From: SHZI01 sp963802215
GTDB taxonomy: Bacteria; Pseudomonadota; Gammaproteobacteria; Steroidobacterales; GCA-2729495
Length of the DNA: 64,000 nucleotides
NCBI GenBank assembly: GCA_963802215.1
Contig: CAWDHQ010000002.1
Coordinates: 186,001-250,000 of the forward strand
Direction: 5' to 3'
Shown: positions 16,375-25,159 of the stretch, piece by piece
Position numbering within the stretch: the first letter of the stretch is position 1
How the letters are laid out: each line of letters begins with the position of its first letter
The notes under the pieces: generated by a model
Databases searched by the model: none
Told to the model about the DNA's origin: nothing
What the model saw: only the letters and a program-made list of their open reading frames with translations
Position numbers and translations under genes: made by a program

Positions 16375-18638
16375 CGCCCGGCACCCGGCAGAGGCTGAAG
16401 CGCTACGCGATGATCGCGATTGCGGTGGGTGGCGTGGTGATGGGGGTCGGCGCGCTGATACTGCTCGGCCGCTATGCGTCGAGCCTGGCGGACTTCGGCC
16501 GCCGGCACGTGCTGATCCTGGCGGTGAATGCGGTGGCCGCCATCGTGCTCCTGGGCCTGATTGCCCTGAATCTCTTCCGGCTCATCCGGGACTACGGCCG
16601 GCGCGCGCCGGGCGCGCGGCTCCGGGCGAGGCTGGTCGGCCTGTTCGTGGGCCTGACGCTGGCACCGCTCCTCATCGTTTACTTCTTCGCCCTGCAATTC
16701 GTGAACGGCGGCATCGACAGCTGGTTCGATTCCGACCTGGAGCAGGAACTGGCATCGGCACTGCGGCTCAGCCGCGAGTCGCTGGAGGTGCAGGCCACGT
16801 CGCGGCTGTCCCAGACGACATCCCTGGCTGCCGCCCTCGGGAATCTCGACGGGGAGGCGCTGGCACGTGCCCTGAGCGTGCTGCGGGCGGATGCCAATGC
16901 CGACGAGCTGACCGTGTTCACGCCACGGTTGCAGATCGCGGCGTCCAGTTCCCGGAGCGACGTGCTGCCACCGACGCTGTCCGACGACGCCCGGGACCAG
17001 CTGGCCCGGACCCAGCGTTTCGTGGCCCTCGAGCCCCTCGGCAATGCGCGCTACCAGGTGCGCGCCGCCGTACCGATGCCCGGCGAGATGCCCGGCGACG
17101 TCGGTGAAAGCGGGCCGCGTTACCTGCAGGCCGTCTTCCCGATCGGGTACCGGCAGGGGCGGCTGGCCGACGCCGTGCAGGACACCTACACGCGTTATTC
17201 CGAACTGCGCTTCCTGCGCGATCCGCTCAAGGACAACCTGACCCTGACCTTGTCGCTGGTCCTCCTGCTGTCACTGCTGTCGGCGGCAACCGGGGCGTTC
17301 TACCTGGCCCGGCGGCTCGCCGCGCCCATCGAGTCCCTCGCCGCCGGCACCGAGGCCGTCGCCAAGGGCGACTTCGACACGCGCCTGCCGCCGGGTGCGG
17401 CGGACGAGGTCGGCTTCCTGATCGAGTCCTTCAACGGAATGATCGAGCGGCTTGGCCGGGCGCGGGAAGAGAGCCGAGTCAGCCAGCAGCAGCTCGAGCG
17501 CGAACGGGCCAACCTCGCGACGATCCTGGGGCGGCTCTCCACGGGTGTGATCGCCATCGGGCCCGACGGCCGGATCCGCATCGCCAATGACGCCGCGGGG
17601 GCGATCCTCGGGGTGGACCTTGCTTCCCGCGCCGGGTCGGCCTTCGATGACATTGCCGCGGCGGGCCCGCTGCCTGCCCAGTTCATCGAAGCCTGCCGGC
17701 CGCACCTCAGGGGCGAGCAACGCGAATGGCGCGGCCAGATTGCGTTGCGCACCGATGGCGCGAGGCGGATCCTGAACTGCGCCAGCTCCGCGCTGCCGGG
17801 CGAGGGCGCCGGGGCGGCGCCGGTATCCGGCGGCCCCGCCGGTGGCGCCATCATCGTGTTCGACGACGTGACCGAGCTGCTGGTTGCCCAGCGCGAAGCC
17901 GCCTGGGGCGAGGTGGCCCGGCGCCTCGCCCACGAGATCAAGAACCCGCTTACTCCGATCCGGCTCGCCGCCGAGCGTATCCGCCGCCGCTACCTGCCGA
18001 CGATGGCCCTGGAGGATGGACAGATCCTCGATCGCTCGACCCACACGATCGTGCAGCAGGTCGAGGCCATGCGGGACATGGTCAATGCCTTCAGCGAGTA
18101 CGCCCGCGCACCTGCCGTGGCACTGGCCCGCGTGGACCTGGGCCAGCTGGTCCGGGAGGTGGCGTGGCTCTACCGCGCCCAGGAAGGCCAGCCCGTCGTA
18201 AAGCTGGAGCTGGAGGACGGCCTGGAGGTCGAGGCGGACGCCGTCCGCGTCCGGCAGCTGCTCCACAACCTGATCCGCAACGCCCAGGAAGCGCTGGAGG
18301 GCCAGGCCGACGGCGTCATCGAGATCGGCGCGCGGAGCGTCCCCGGCGGGGAACGGCCGTTTGTCGAGATCACCGTGGCCGACAATGGCCCGGGGATAGA
18401 GGCAGAGGTGCTGACGAGCCTCTTCGAGCCCTACGTGACGAGCAAGAAGAAGGGCACGGGCCTCGGCCTGGCCATCGTGAAGAAGCTGGTCGAAGAGCAC
18501 GGCGGCACCGTGGCCGCCGAGAATCTGGCCGGGCGGGGTGCCCGCCTCGCCGTGAGACTGCCGGTCCGGGCCACGGTCCGTGACGCACTGAGCGAGACGC
18601 GGCCGGTCCGCGTCGAGCCGTGGAGGGAAAGAGCATGA
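16371..18638 (+). CDS. ntrY: NtrY-like membrane sensor histidine kinase
   Basis: A 755-aa kinase. Transmembrane segments lie at about 10-32, 40-70 and 87-108; an extracytoplasmic stretch (about 110-285) is followed by another membrane helix (LTLTLSLVLLLSLLSAATG), HAMP and a PAS-like domain (ATILGRLSTGVIAIGPDGRI). The DHp domain carries the phospho-acceptor H521 in RRLAHEIKNPLTPIRLAAERI. The HATPase domain has LLHNLIRNAQEAL, VADNGPGIE and KGTGLGLAIVKKLVEEHGG. The start overlaps the DUF4390 stop, and the stop overlaps the regulator start, both as ATGA. The NtrY name reflects architecture and neighbour; a nitrogen role is not shown here. Confidence 0.93.
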   Translation: MTPGTRQRLKRYAMIAIAVGGVVMGVGALILLGRYASSLADFGRRHVLILAVNAVAAIVLLGLIALNLFRLIRDYGRRAPGARLRARLVGLFVGLTLAPLLIVYFFALQFVNGGIDSWFDSDLEQELASALRLSRESLEVQATSRLSQTTSLAAALGNLDGEALARALSVLRADANADELTVFTPRLQIAASSSRSDVLPPTLSDDARDQLARTQRFVALEPLGNARYQVRAAVPMPGEMPGDVGESGPRYLQAVFPIGYRQGRLADAVQDTYTRYSELRFLRDPLKDNLTLTLSLVLLLSLLSAATGAFYLARRLAAPIESLAAGTEAVAKGDFDTRLPPGAADEVGFLIESFNGMIERLGRAREESRVSQQQLERERANLATILGRLSTGVIAIGPDGRIRIANDAAGAILGVDLASRAGSAFDDIAAAGPLPAQFIEACRPHLRGEQREWRGQIALRTDGARRILNCASSALPGEGAGAAPVSGGPAGGAIIVFDDVTELLVAQREAAWGEVARRLAHEIKNPLTPIRLAAERIRRRYLPTMALEDGQILDRSTHTIVQQVEAMRDMVNAFSEYARAPAVALARVDLGQLVREVAWLYRAQEGQPVVKLELEDGLEVEADAVRVRQLLHNLIRNAQEALEGQADGVIEIGARSVPGGERPFVEITVADNGPGIEAEVLTSLFEPYVTSKKKGTGLGLAIVKKLVEEHGGTVAAENLAGRGARLAVRLPVRATVRDALSETRPVRVEPWRERA

Positions 18639-19987
18639 GTACCGCACACATCCTTGTCGTGGACGACGAAGACGACATCCGCACCACGATCAGCGACATC
18701 CTGGAAGACGAGGGCTACGACGTGAGCGTGGCGGCCGATGCCGCCACGGCCCGCGCCGAAGTGGGCCGCGAACGGCCCGACCTGATCCTGCTGGACGTCT
18801 GGATGCCCGACGTGGACGGCATCACCCTGCTGCGCGAGTGGGCCCGCGAGGGCTCGCCCCGCTGCCCGGTGGTGATCCTCTCGGGCCATGGCACGGTGGA
18901 GACGGCCGTCGAGGCCACGCGCCTCGGCGCGGTCGATTTCGTGGAGAAGCCGCTGTCGCTGGCCAAGCTGCTCCGTACCGTGGAGAAGGCCCTGGACCGG
19001 GCGCCGGATCCGGCGCGGCCCGCGCCCCGCCGGCTGCTGCCAAAGCGCATGGAGCCGGCCGGCCGCAGCCCGCTGATGCGGGCGCTGCGAGAACAGGCAG
19101 CCAGCGTCGCCCGGCGCCACGAGCCTGTGCTGATCGTGGGCGAGTCCGGCTCGGGCCGGACCGTCGTCGCGCGTTACCTGCACGACCTCGCGGGCGGCGA
19201 GCGCCCCTTCGTCGCGCTAGTCGGCGCCGCGATCCCCGAGGAGAACGCGGCCGCCCTGCTCTTCGGTACCGTCGTGAATGGCGAGGCCCAGCCCGGTGCG
19301 CTGGAACAGGCAGCCGGCGGCACGCTGTATCTCCGGGATCTCCAGGACCTGGTCCCCACGGCGCAGCGCCTGCTGGCCGGCGCCCTCGAGCAGGGCAGCT
19401 ACGTGCGCCTGGGCCAGTCCGCCCCGGTGTCGCTGGACGTACGGGTGTGTGCGTCGCTGGCGCCGGAGGGCGCCAGCCTGGTGCGCCAGGACCTGCTGGC
19501 CCGGCTCGCCGTGCTCGAACTCCGCGTGCCCCCGCTGCGCGACAGGCACGAAGACGTTCCCGAACTGCTTCGCTACACGGTGGACCGGTTCGTGGACGAA
19601 GAGGGCCTGACGTTCCGCCGCTTCGGCCTCGCGGCCCAGAACCGCCTCCGTCACTACCCCTGGCCGGGCAACGTGCGCGAGCTGACGAACCTGGTGCGGC
19701 GCCTGCTCGTCGCCGGGGGCGTGGAAGAGATCGGCCTCGTGGAACTGGAGGAACAGCTCACCCCCGCCGCCGGCGGTCCCGAGCCGCTGGTGAAGCAGGA
19801 CCTGCTCAGCCTGCCGCTCCGGGAGGCCCGCGAGAAATTCGAGCAGGCCTACCTGACCCAGCAGCTCGCGCTGTGCGGCGGCCGGGTCGGGCTGCTGGCG
19901 AAGCGCGTCGGCATGGAGCGCACGCACCTCTACCGCAAGCTGCGCGCCCTCGGCGTCGATTTCCGCCAGGTCACCGAAGAAGACTGA
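18635..19987 (+). CDS. ntrX: NtrX-like response regulator with degenerate AAA+ domain
   Basis: A 450-aa regulator and partner of the upstream kinase. The receiver has D10/D11 and phospho-acceptor D54 (LILLDVWMPDVDG) and the switch K in VEKPLS. The central domain is AAA+-derived but altered: the P-loop reads GESGSGRT instead of GETGTGKE, the Walker B region reads GGTLYLRDL instead of the usual LDE, and GAFTGA is absent. The C-terminal Fis-type helix-turn-helix is good (LLAKRVGMERTHLYRKLRALGV). It should therefore bind DNA but probably not remodel sigma-54 polymerase. ATG 18635 has GGAGGGAAAG upstream. Confidence 0.93.
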   Translation: MSTAHILVVDDEDDIRTTISDILEDEGYDVSVAADAATARAEVGRERPDLILLDVWMPDVDGITLLREWAREGSPRCPVVILSGHGTVETAVEATRLGAVDFVEKPLSLAKLLRTVEKALDRAPDPARPAPRRLLPKRMEPAGRSPLMRALREQAASVARRHEPVLIVGESGSGRTVVARYLHDLAGGERPFVALVGAAIPEENAAALLFGTVVNGEAQPGALEQAAGGTLYLRDLQDLVPTAQRLLAGALEQGSYVRLGQSAPVSLDVRVCASLAPEGASLVRQDLLARLAVLELRVPPLRDRHEDVPELLRYTVDRFVDEEGLTFRRFGLAAQNRLRHYPWPGNVRELTNLVRRLLVAGGVEEIGLVELEEQLTPAAGGPEPLVKQDLLSLPLREAREKFEQAYLTQQLALCGGRVGLLAKRVGMERTHLYRKLRALGVDFRQVTEED

Positions 19988-19993
19988 GGCGCC

Positions 19994-21454
19994 TCAGATC
20001 CCGAACGCCTTCAGCACCGCGTCCACGAGCCCCTCCAGCCCGCGGCCCGTCCGTCCCCCGCTGCGTCCCACGGACGGGATCTCTTCGTAGACGAACCTGC
20101 CCGGCCCGCCGCCGAACAGGTCGTTGAACAGGTCTTCCTGGCCGCGAAGGTAGGAAACGAAGGTCTCGCAGCGCGTCGTCCGGTAGTCGAGATTCGCGCT
20201 GAACCCGAGGGTGGCCGCGTGATTGATGAGCCGCGCCTGGTCCGTTTGCGGTTCCTCCGTGCGGACGCCGCGGCAGCCCGTCAGGATCAGCCGGCAGGGC
20301 CCGTGAAAAGTCAGGTACCGGAACTGCAGGGTCAGCCAGGCGTGGAGGGTCAGCAGGCGCCAGTGCCGCGTGATTGCAACGGACGAGCCCGCGGGCTTCA
20401 CGAGGCCGGCGAGCGACCGTGGCTGGACGACCATCGCGGCGCCTCGAGGAATGTCGACGATCCCGACTTCGCCGAAGGGATCGTCCTGGGCGGAAACGAC
20501 GACGCGGGTCGGCGCGGTGCCCTCCGGGCGGATGGAGGTCAGGGCGTACATGCCGGACGCGATGCTGGACAGCGGGATCTGCCAGTTCAGGAGCCACACG
20601 GTGTGCTTCCGGGCGGGCCGGCTACTGCTCTGCAGGAAGTTGGCGAGCACCAGGAGCTCCTCCCCGGCGCCCACTTCGATCGGCGCCGACACCGCGGACG
20701 GATCAGGCTCCGGGAGCGGCGGCGCCTGCGCGTCCGGGAGGATGCGGATCGGCGCGAGCCGGCTGGCGGCGGGGGCGAGCACGAAATAGAGAAATGCCTT
20801 GATGACGACCGGCAGGACCAGGATGCCGGCAAGGATGAGGAACGCGGTCGGGAGGCTGGCATCGATCGCCGCGAGAAGACGCTCGGCGGGTTTCTCCGCC
20901 ACGCGTTCGCGTTGCGCACGGATACGGCCTTCGAGTTCCGCGACCTCGAGGGCCTTGCGCTCCCGGGCTGCGATGCCTTCGGCCACCGGCGACTGCTGGA
21001 GGAGGCGCGCCGTCCGGTCTCTCTCGCGTTCGGCCCGGTGGGCGGCCTCGGCCCAGGCCGCGTAGCTCTTCTTCCTGGCTTCGAGAGCGGCCCACCGGTC
21101 CGGTCGCAGGTACCGGTCCCACCAGCGACTGTCGCGTTCCAGCGCCGCGAGCTCCGCCTTCAGCCCGTTGGCCGTGGCCCGGGCGTCCGCGGCCGCCTTG
21201 CTGACCGATTCAAGCTGGACCTGCGCCTCGGTCCAATAGCGCTCCGCTGCCCGGCTCCGGGCCTCGAGCAGCTCGAGCTCGGTCTTCCAGCCGGCGAGCA
21301 GCGCCTCCCGGTCGGCGATGGACTGCTTCTCGACGGCCAGGCCGTCCCGCTCGGCCTTGAGCCAGGCGCCGGCGACCAGGATGGCGACGATGACGACCAG
21401 CAAGCCCAGCTTGCGGGCGAGCCAGGTGAGTGTCCTTGCGATGAGGCTGGTCAT
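19994..21454 (-). CDS. Unrecognised membrane protein with long coiled coil
   Basis: A 486-aa protein I do not recognise. An N-terminal transmembrane helix (about 13-29, LGLLVVIVAILVAGAWL) leads into a long charged helical stretch (about 35-185) rich in Glu/Arg/Ala, with coiled-coil spacing. A second hydrophobic segment lies at about 195-225 (AFLILAGILVLPVVIKAFLYFVL). The C-terminal half is beta-rich (VVVSAQDDPFGEVGIVDI, then LTLHAWLTLQFRYL) and could be AIM24-like, but that is weak. ATG 21454 follows no strong ribosome site. It is convergent with ntrX, only 6 bp apart. Confidence 0.75.
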   Translation of the reverse strand: MTSLIARTLTWLARKLGLLVVIVAILVAGAWLKAERDGLAVEKQSIADREALLAGWKTELELLEARSRAAERYWTEAQVQLESVSKAAADARATANGLKAELAALERDSRWWDRYLRPDRWAALEARKKSYAAWAEAAHRAERERDRTARLLQQSPVAEGIAARERKALEVAELEGRIRAQRERVAEKPAERLLAAIDASLPTAFLILAGILVLPVVIKAFLYFVLAPAASRLAPIRILPDAQAPPLPEPDPSAVSAPIEVGAGEELLVLANFLQSSSRPARKHTVWLLNWQIPLSSIASGMYALTSIRPEGTAPTRVVVSAQDDPFGEVGIVDIPRGAAMVVQPRSLAGLVKPAGSSVAITRHWRLLTLHAWLTLQFRYLTFHGPCRLILTGCRGVRTEEPQTDQARLINHAATLGFSANLDYRTTRCETFVSYLRGQEDLFNDLFGGGPGRFVYEEIPSVGRSGGRTGRGLEGLVDAVLKAFGI

Positions 21455-21581
21455 TTTCTGGCCGACTGCCCGGGCGTTGGCTGCATCCAGCGGGCAGTCT
21501 AAGACAGGCCCCTGATTCGGCAGAAAAACGGGTCCCGGGGGGGTTCCGCCGGGGGGCTTTGTTGGGCCTATACTCAGCCCC

Positions 21582-22751
21582 ATGTACATCAACTTCTGGT
21601 ACCCCGCCGGTCGTAGCACGGACATCACCGGCACCCCGGTCCGCCGGCGAATGCTGGCCCAGGACTTCGTCCTGTGGCGGGACGGGGCGGGGCAGGTGCA
21701 TTGCCTGGCGAACACCTGCATCCACCGGGGCGCGTCACTGGCGGACGGGAAGGTCCGCGACGGTGAGGTGCAATGCCCGTACCACGGCTGGCGATTCGCC
21801 GGCGACGGCCGGTGCACCGCGATTCCCTCCCTGGGCAAGCAGGCGCGCATCCCGGGACGGGCGCGGGTCGATGCCTATCCGGTGACGGAGAAGTACGGCC
21901 TCGTGTTCGTCTTCCTGGGCGACCTGCCGGCGGAAGAGCGCTGCCCGATCATGGAGATCGCCGAGTATCGGGGCGACCAGCCCGACCCGGGCTGGCGGGC
22001 GACGATCCAGCACTTCGAGTGGGACATCGACTACCAGCGGTCCATCGAGAACGGCCTGGATGGCGCCCACAACGAGTTCGTCCACCCGACCCACGGCTAC
22101 TCGGGGAACCGGGACGACATCCGCATCGCCGTCGAGGACTACGAGATCGTCGACACGGCGTGGGACAGCGGGCATTTCAGCAGCCGCCGCGCGCCGCCGC
22201 TGGCGGACGCGAAGATGCGGGAGGCGTCGGGCCGCACGGTCGACGCGATCATCCGCGGTGGCACGGGCCACCACGGCGTGGCCCAGGTCTGGACCCTGAT
22301 CCACCCCACCGACAAGATCAGCATCCACCAGTACCTGTTCGAGGCACCCATCGACGAGGGGCGCACCAGCGTGTACCTGGTGAACCTGCGGAATTTCCTG
22401 CTGGATCCCGCCGAGGACGCCCGCATGATGGGCCGCAACGAGGCGGTGGCCTTCCAGGACCGGGACGTGCTGCTGGATCTCCAGCCCGTGCTGACGCCCC
22501 GCACGCGCACCAGGGAATTCTTCACGCCGGCCGACATCACCGTCGCCGCCTACCGGGACAAGCTGAAGGCCTGGGAGGATCGCGGCTGGCGCATCGACAT
22601 GGCCGAGGTCGACCGCCGCCGCGGCCGCGTGGCCTGGGCCATCCCGAGCCCCGGACGCCGGGAGCAGACGGGGTGGGTGCTGGACAGTGTGCCGCTGGTG
22701 CCACCGCGGGCTGCCGTCGCGGAACAGGAGCTCGCTAAGGGCCAGGCCTGA
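21582..22751 (+). CDS. Rieske non-heme iron oxygenase, alpha subunit
   Basis: A 389-aa single-component-type oxygenase subunit. The Rieske [2Fe-2S] ligands are C46-x-H48 (TCIHRG) and C65-x-x-H68 (CPYHGW). The catalytic mononuclear iron motif is in ENGLDGAHNEFVHPTHG, with the bridging Asp and two His. Homologues act in O-demethylation, ring hydroxylation or steroid oxidation; the substrate is not evident. No ferredoxin or reductase gene is adjacent, so electrons must come from an unlinked partner. It is divergent from the coiled-coil membrane protein. Confidence 0.92.
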   Translation: MYINFWYPAGRSTDITGTPVRRRMLAQDFVLWRDGAGQVHCLANTCIHRGASLADGKVRDGEVQCPYHGWRFAGDGRCTAIPSLGKQARIPGRARVDAYPVTEKYGLVFVFLGDLPAEERCPIMEIAEYRGDQPDPGWRATIQHFEWDIDYQRSIENGLDGAHNEFVHPTHGYSGNRDDIRIAVEDYEIVDTAWDSGHFSSRRAPPLADAKMREASGRTVDAIIRGGTGHHGVAQVWTLIHPTDKISIHQYLFEAPIDEGRTSVYLVNLRNFLLDPAEDARMMGRNEAVAFQDRDVLLDLQPVLTPRTRTREFFTPADITVAAYRDKLKAWEDRGWRIDMAEVDRRRGRVAWAIPSPGRREQTGWVLDSVPLVPPRAAVAEQELAKGQA

Positions 22752-22789
22752 GGATGGCTATTCACGCCATGGGTGGCCGTGGAAGATAA

Positions 22790-23344
22790 TCAGGCCAGCA
22801 TGTGCTCCAGCGCTGCCGCCGTTTCAGGGCCGTAACCAGCCACCAGCCTGCGCAACAGCTCCAGGTCCGGCACTTCGCCTGCCCCCAGCAATGCATGCTC
22901 GGCGTCGATGAGGTCCTGCGGACCGTGCGCGAAGAGCTTCATGGCAATGAAGTCTTCGCGGCCCACGACTCGCAGGTGGCTGTCCTGAAATGGAACCACC
23001 GTGGCCCGGGAGTAGGCGTCCGCACCAAGTCCGCGCAGCCCCAGCAGCAGATCGACCCGGTTGCCAAACGCATCATGCAGCGAAAGCACCGCGCCGATGG
23101 GGTCGTCGGGGTCGCCATGCCGCAGTTCGGACCTGAATCCGGCAGCGCGGCATTCGCGTTCGAGTTCCGCGGCACGATGGGCCGGCAACGAGATGACGGC
23201 ATCTGCGTCCATGCTTGCACGGACTACGCCGTGCACGGCGGCCGCCATCGCTCCGACGACAGCATAGGAGATGCCCGCTCGATCCAGAACATCGACGGCG
23301 TCGAGCAGCAACAGCGCCGACTCACCCGCTTGCCGTGTTCTCAT
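22790..23344 (-). CDS. Nucleotidyltransferase-fold protein (toxin-like)
   Basis: A 184-aa protein with the minimal nucleotidyltransferase fold. VVGAMAAAVHG corresponds to the hG motif, followed by the acidic pair D46 and D48 (SMDADAVI) and the third carboxylate D98 (GNRVDLLLG). The C-terminal part (VVGREDFIAMKLFAHGPQDLIDAEHALL) is the segment typical of AbiEii-like and DUF6036-like proteins. Such enzymes transfer NMP to RNA or protein, and several are toxins. ATG 23344 overlaps the stop of a 55-aa upstream gene as ATGA, so the pair resembles a toxin-antitoxin cassette. That role is inference. Confidence 0.85.
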   Translation of the reverse strand: MRTRQAGESALLLLDAVDVLDRAGISYAVVGAMAAAVHGVVRASMDADAVISLPAHRAAELERECRAAGFRSELRHGDPDDPIGAVLSLHDAFGNRVDLLLGLRGLGADAYSRATVVPFQDSHLRVVGREDFIAMKLFAHGPQDLIDAEHALLGAGEVPDLELLRRLVAGYGPETAAALEHMLA

Positions 23345-23508
23345 GGTCCCTGGCGCCGGGCAGGGCCCCGCTGGACCGCGCCTGCCAGATACAGACCCGT
23401 TACCAGGCGACAATGCACAAGGAAAGCATTGAGTCGCTGCTCCGGTGTCAGCTGCCGCACGGCGCGGATTACCGAGTCCTTCTGTTGCCGGCCAAGCTTT
23501 GAATCCAT
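23341..23508 (-). CDS. Small 55-aa protein coupled to the nucleotidyltransferase
   Basis: A short reading frame starting ATG 23508 and ending in TGA 23341-23343, which overlaps the nucleotidyltransferase ATG. The protein starts MDSKLGRQQKDSVIRAVRQL, continues TPEQRLNAFL and ends in a basic RRQGP tail. It is helical and basic, with no cysteine pair or obvious DNA-binding motif. I know of no assigned function. Overlap with an NTase gene and its size suggest the partner (antitoxin or substrate adaptor) of that enzyme. Its short length makes it easy to miss. Confidence 0.7.
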   Translation of the reverse strand: MDSKLGRQQKDSVIRAVRQLTPEQRLNAFLVHCRLVTGLYLAGAVQRGPARRQGP

Positions 23509-23574
23509 TGCCTGATTCTAGCTTGCCGACGTCGGGCAACGGTACCTGGCCGGCCGGAGTGTTACGGTTGCCCC

Positions 23575-24597
23575 TCAGAGCCGGAAGAACTTCCCGAACG
23601 CCGCCGGCAACTGCGATACATCCACGCCCTCCAGCCCCGCCGGATAAGCCCGCGAATTCCACGTCTGCCAGAACACCGGCGTCTGGCCGGCGAGCCGCCC
23701 GCTCCGCGCGTCGGCCACGAGGCAGGCCAGGGCCTTGCCGGAATAGGTGGTGTCGATCTTCCAGTGTTCCAGGTCGCGGGCGAGTTCGACCGCCTCCACG
23801 CATTCCGGCGTCGGAACGGCGTAGCCCTCGCCGGCGAACTCCGTGCGGAACTCCAGGTGGGCGGCGAGATCGTCCATGCCGGGCGCAGTGCCGGCGGGGA
23901 GCAGCGGCCGGATCGCCGAGGCGAGCTGCAGGACCGCGGCTTTGTCCACCACGTTCTGGGGCACCACTTTCACGCTCACCACCGTGGCGGGCACGCCGGC
24001 CTGGCGCAGGCCGATCAGCAATCCTGCGACACTGCCCATGGTGCCGCAGGGCAGGTACACGCGGACGGGGCCGGTGACGTCCGCGGCTTCGAGTTGGGTG
24101 GCGAGTTCGGCGCCCGCGTCCACGAAGCCCAGGGAGCCCAGCGGCGAGGATCCGCCCCAGGGAATTTCGTAGAGCTTGTCCGGTCCGGCGGAATGGATGG
24201 CCTTGAGCCGGGCCGCTTCCGCCTGGGTCTCCAGGTAGCCCGCGGCGGCGATCACGCGGGTGCCGAGCAGGCAGTGCCAGCGGAGCGTTTTCGCCACCCA
24301 GGGCGTCTGGATCTGGTCCGTGAGCACCGCGTAGCAATCGAGTCCCGCCTGCTTCGCGTACACGGCGGTCGCCAGCGCGTGATTCGAACCGGCGGCGCCG
24401 AAGGTGACGACGGCATCGCAGCCCCGGGCGAGCGCATCGCCCAGCAGGTACTCCAGTTTCCGCACCTTGTTGCCGCCGTAGGTGGCGCCCGCCAGGTCGT
24501 CCCGCTTGGTCAGCAGGTCCGGCGCGCCGATGGCCGCGCCCATCCGCCGCGCCGGCTCGAGCGCCGTGGGCAGCGCCGCCAGCGCGAGCCTAGTCAC
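23575..24597 (-). CDS. PLP-dependent D-cysteine desulfhydrase / ACC-deaminase family enzyme
   Basis: A 340-aa fold-type II PLP enzyme. The family signature is LLTKRDDLAGATYGGNKVRKLEYLL, with the PLP lysine in GGNKVRKLE, then TFGAAGSNHALATA and GGSSPLGSLGFVDAG. LPCGTMGSVAG is the phosphate-binding loop. Members break down D-cysteine to pyruvate, H2S and ammonia, or deaminate ACC; residues alone do not decide between them. GTG 24597 overlaps the SPOR gene end by 8 nt and fits the family N-terminus (TRLALAALPTALEP); ATG 24627 is an alternative with 38-nt overlap. Confidence 0.9.
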   Translation of the reverse strand: MTRLALAALPTALEPARRMGAAIGAPDLLTKRDDLAGATYGGNKVRKLEYLLGDALARGCDAVVTFGAAGSNHALATAVYAKQAGLDCYAVLTDQIQTPWVAKTLRWHCLLGTRVIAAAGYLETQAEAARLKAIHSAGPDKLYEIPWGGSSPLGSLGFVDAGAELATQLEAADVTGPVRVYLPCGTMGSVAGLLIGLRQAGVPATVVSVKVVPQNVVDKAAVLQLASAIRPLLPAGTAPGMDDLAAHLEFRTEFAGEGYAVPTPECVEAVELARDLEHWKIDTTYSGKALACLVADARSGRLAGQTPVFWQTWNSRAYPAGLEGVDVSQLPAAFGKFFRL

Positions 24598-25159
24598 CGA
24601 CGGGGATGACGAGGTACTCGATGCCATTCTGGCGCAGCCGGGCCCGCAGCCGGTTCAGCTCGTTCAGGTCGTCGATCGGGCCGATGCGCACCCGGTGGAA
24701 CGTCGTGCCGTTGGCGTCCGCGGCCTGGATCTCGGACACCACGCCGAGCAGGGCCAGCCGGGCCTTCACCTTGTCCGCCTCCGCGAAATTCGGGAACGCG
24801 CCCGCCTGCACCACGTAGGTGCCCGGCATCGAGACGGGTGGCGGGCCGGCCTTGCCCGTCGCCTTGGGCTGCTCGGACACTTCCACTTCCGCGTCGGGCA
24901 GCATCTCGTAGAACTCGAAGCGGTCGGTGGCCTCGGCCGGCGGCGTTTCGGCCGGGGCCCTGGCCGCCGGTTTCTCCTTCTGCCGCACGGCCTTCTTGTC
25001 CGGCGAACCGAAGCCCGTGTCCAGCGCGTCCCGGAAATACCAGGCCACCAGTCCCGTGCACAGGAGCAGGACGATCCCCAGGACGAAGCCCCGGGGCAGG
25101 CCTCTGGAGCTGCGGCGCCGGGCGCGCCGGCGCTTCGCCGCCGTCGCGGCTTTCGCCAC
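24590..25159 (-). CDS. SPOR-domain membrane protein
   Basis: A 189-aa type II membrane protein. A short, very basic cytoplasmic N-terminus (AKRRRARRRSSRG) is followed by one transmembrane helix (FVLGIVLLLCTGLVAWYF), a Pro/Ala/Glu linker and a C-terminal SPOR domain (GTYVVQAGAFPNFAEADKVK, then FHRVRIGPI). SPOR domains bind denuded septal peptidoglycan, so a cell-division role like FtsN or DedD is likely. It starts with GTG 25159, sharing one base with the argS stop. The argS-SPOR order is common in gammaproteobacteria. Confidence 0.92.
   Translation of the reverse strand: MAKAATAAKRRRARRRSSRGLPRGFVLGIVLLLCTGLVAWYFRDALDTGFGSPDKKAVRQKEKPAARAPAETPPAEATDRFEFYEMLPDAEVEVSEQPKATGKAGPPPVSMPGTYVVQAGAFPNFAEADKVKARLALLGVVSEIQAADANGTTFHRVRIGPIDDLNELNRLRARLRQNGIEYLVIPVGD

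Noticed and set aside
19982..19994. Rho-independent terminator between ntrX and the coiled-coil gene
   Set aside because: The convergent stops are 6 bp apart with no stem-loop and U-tract.
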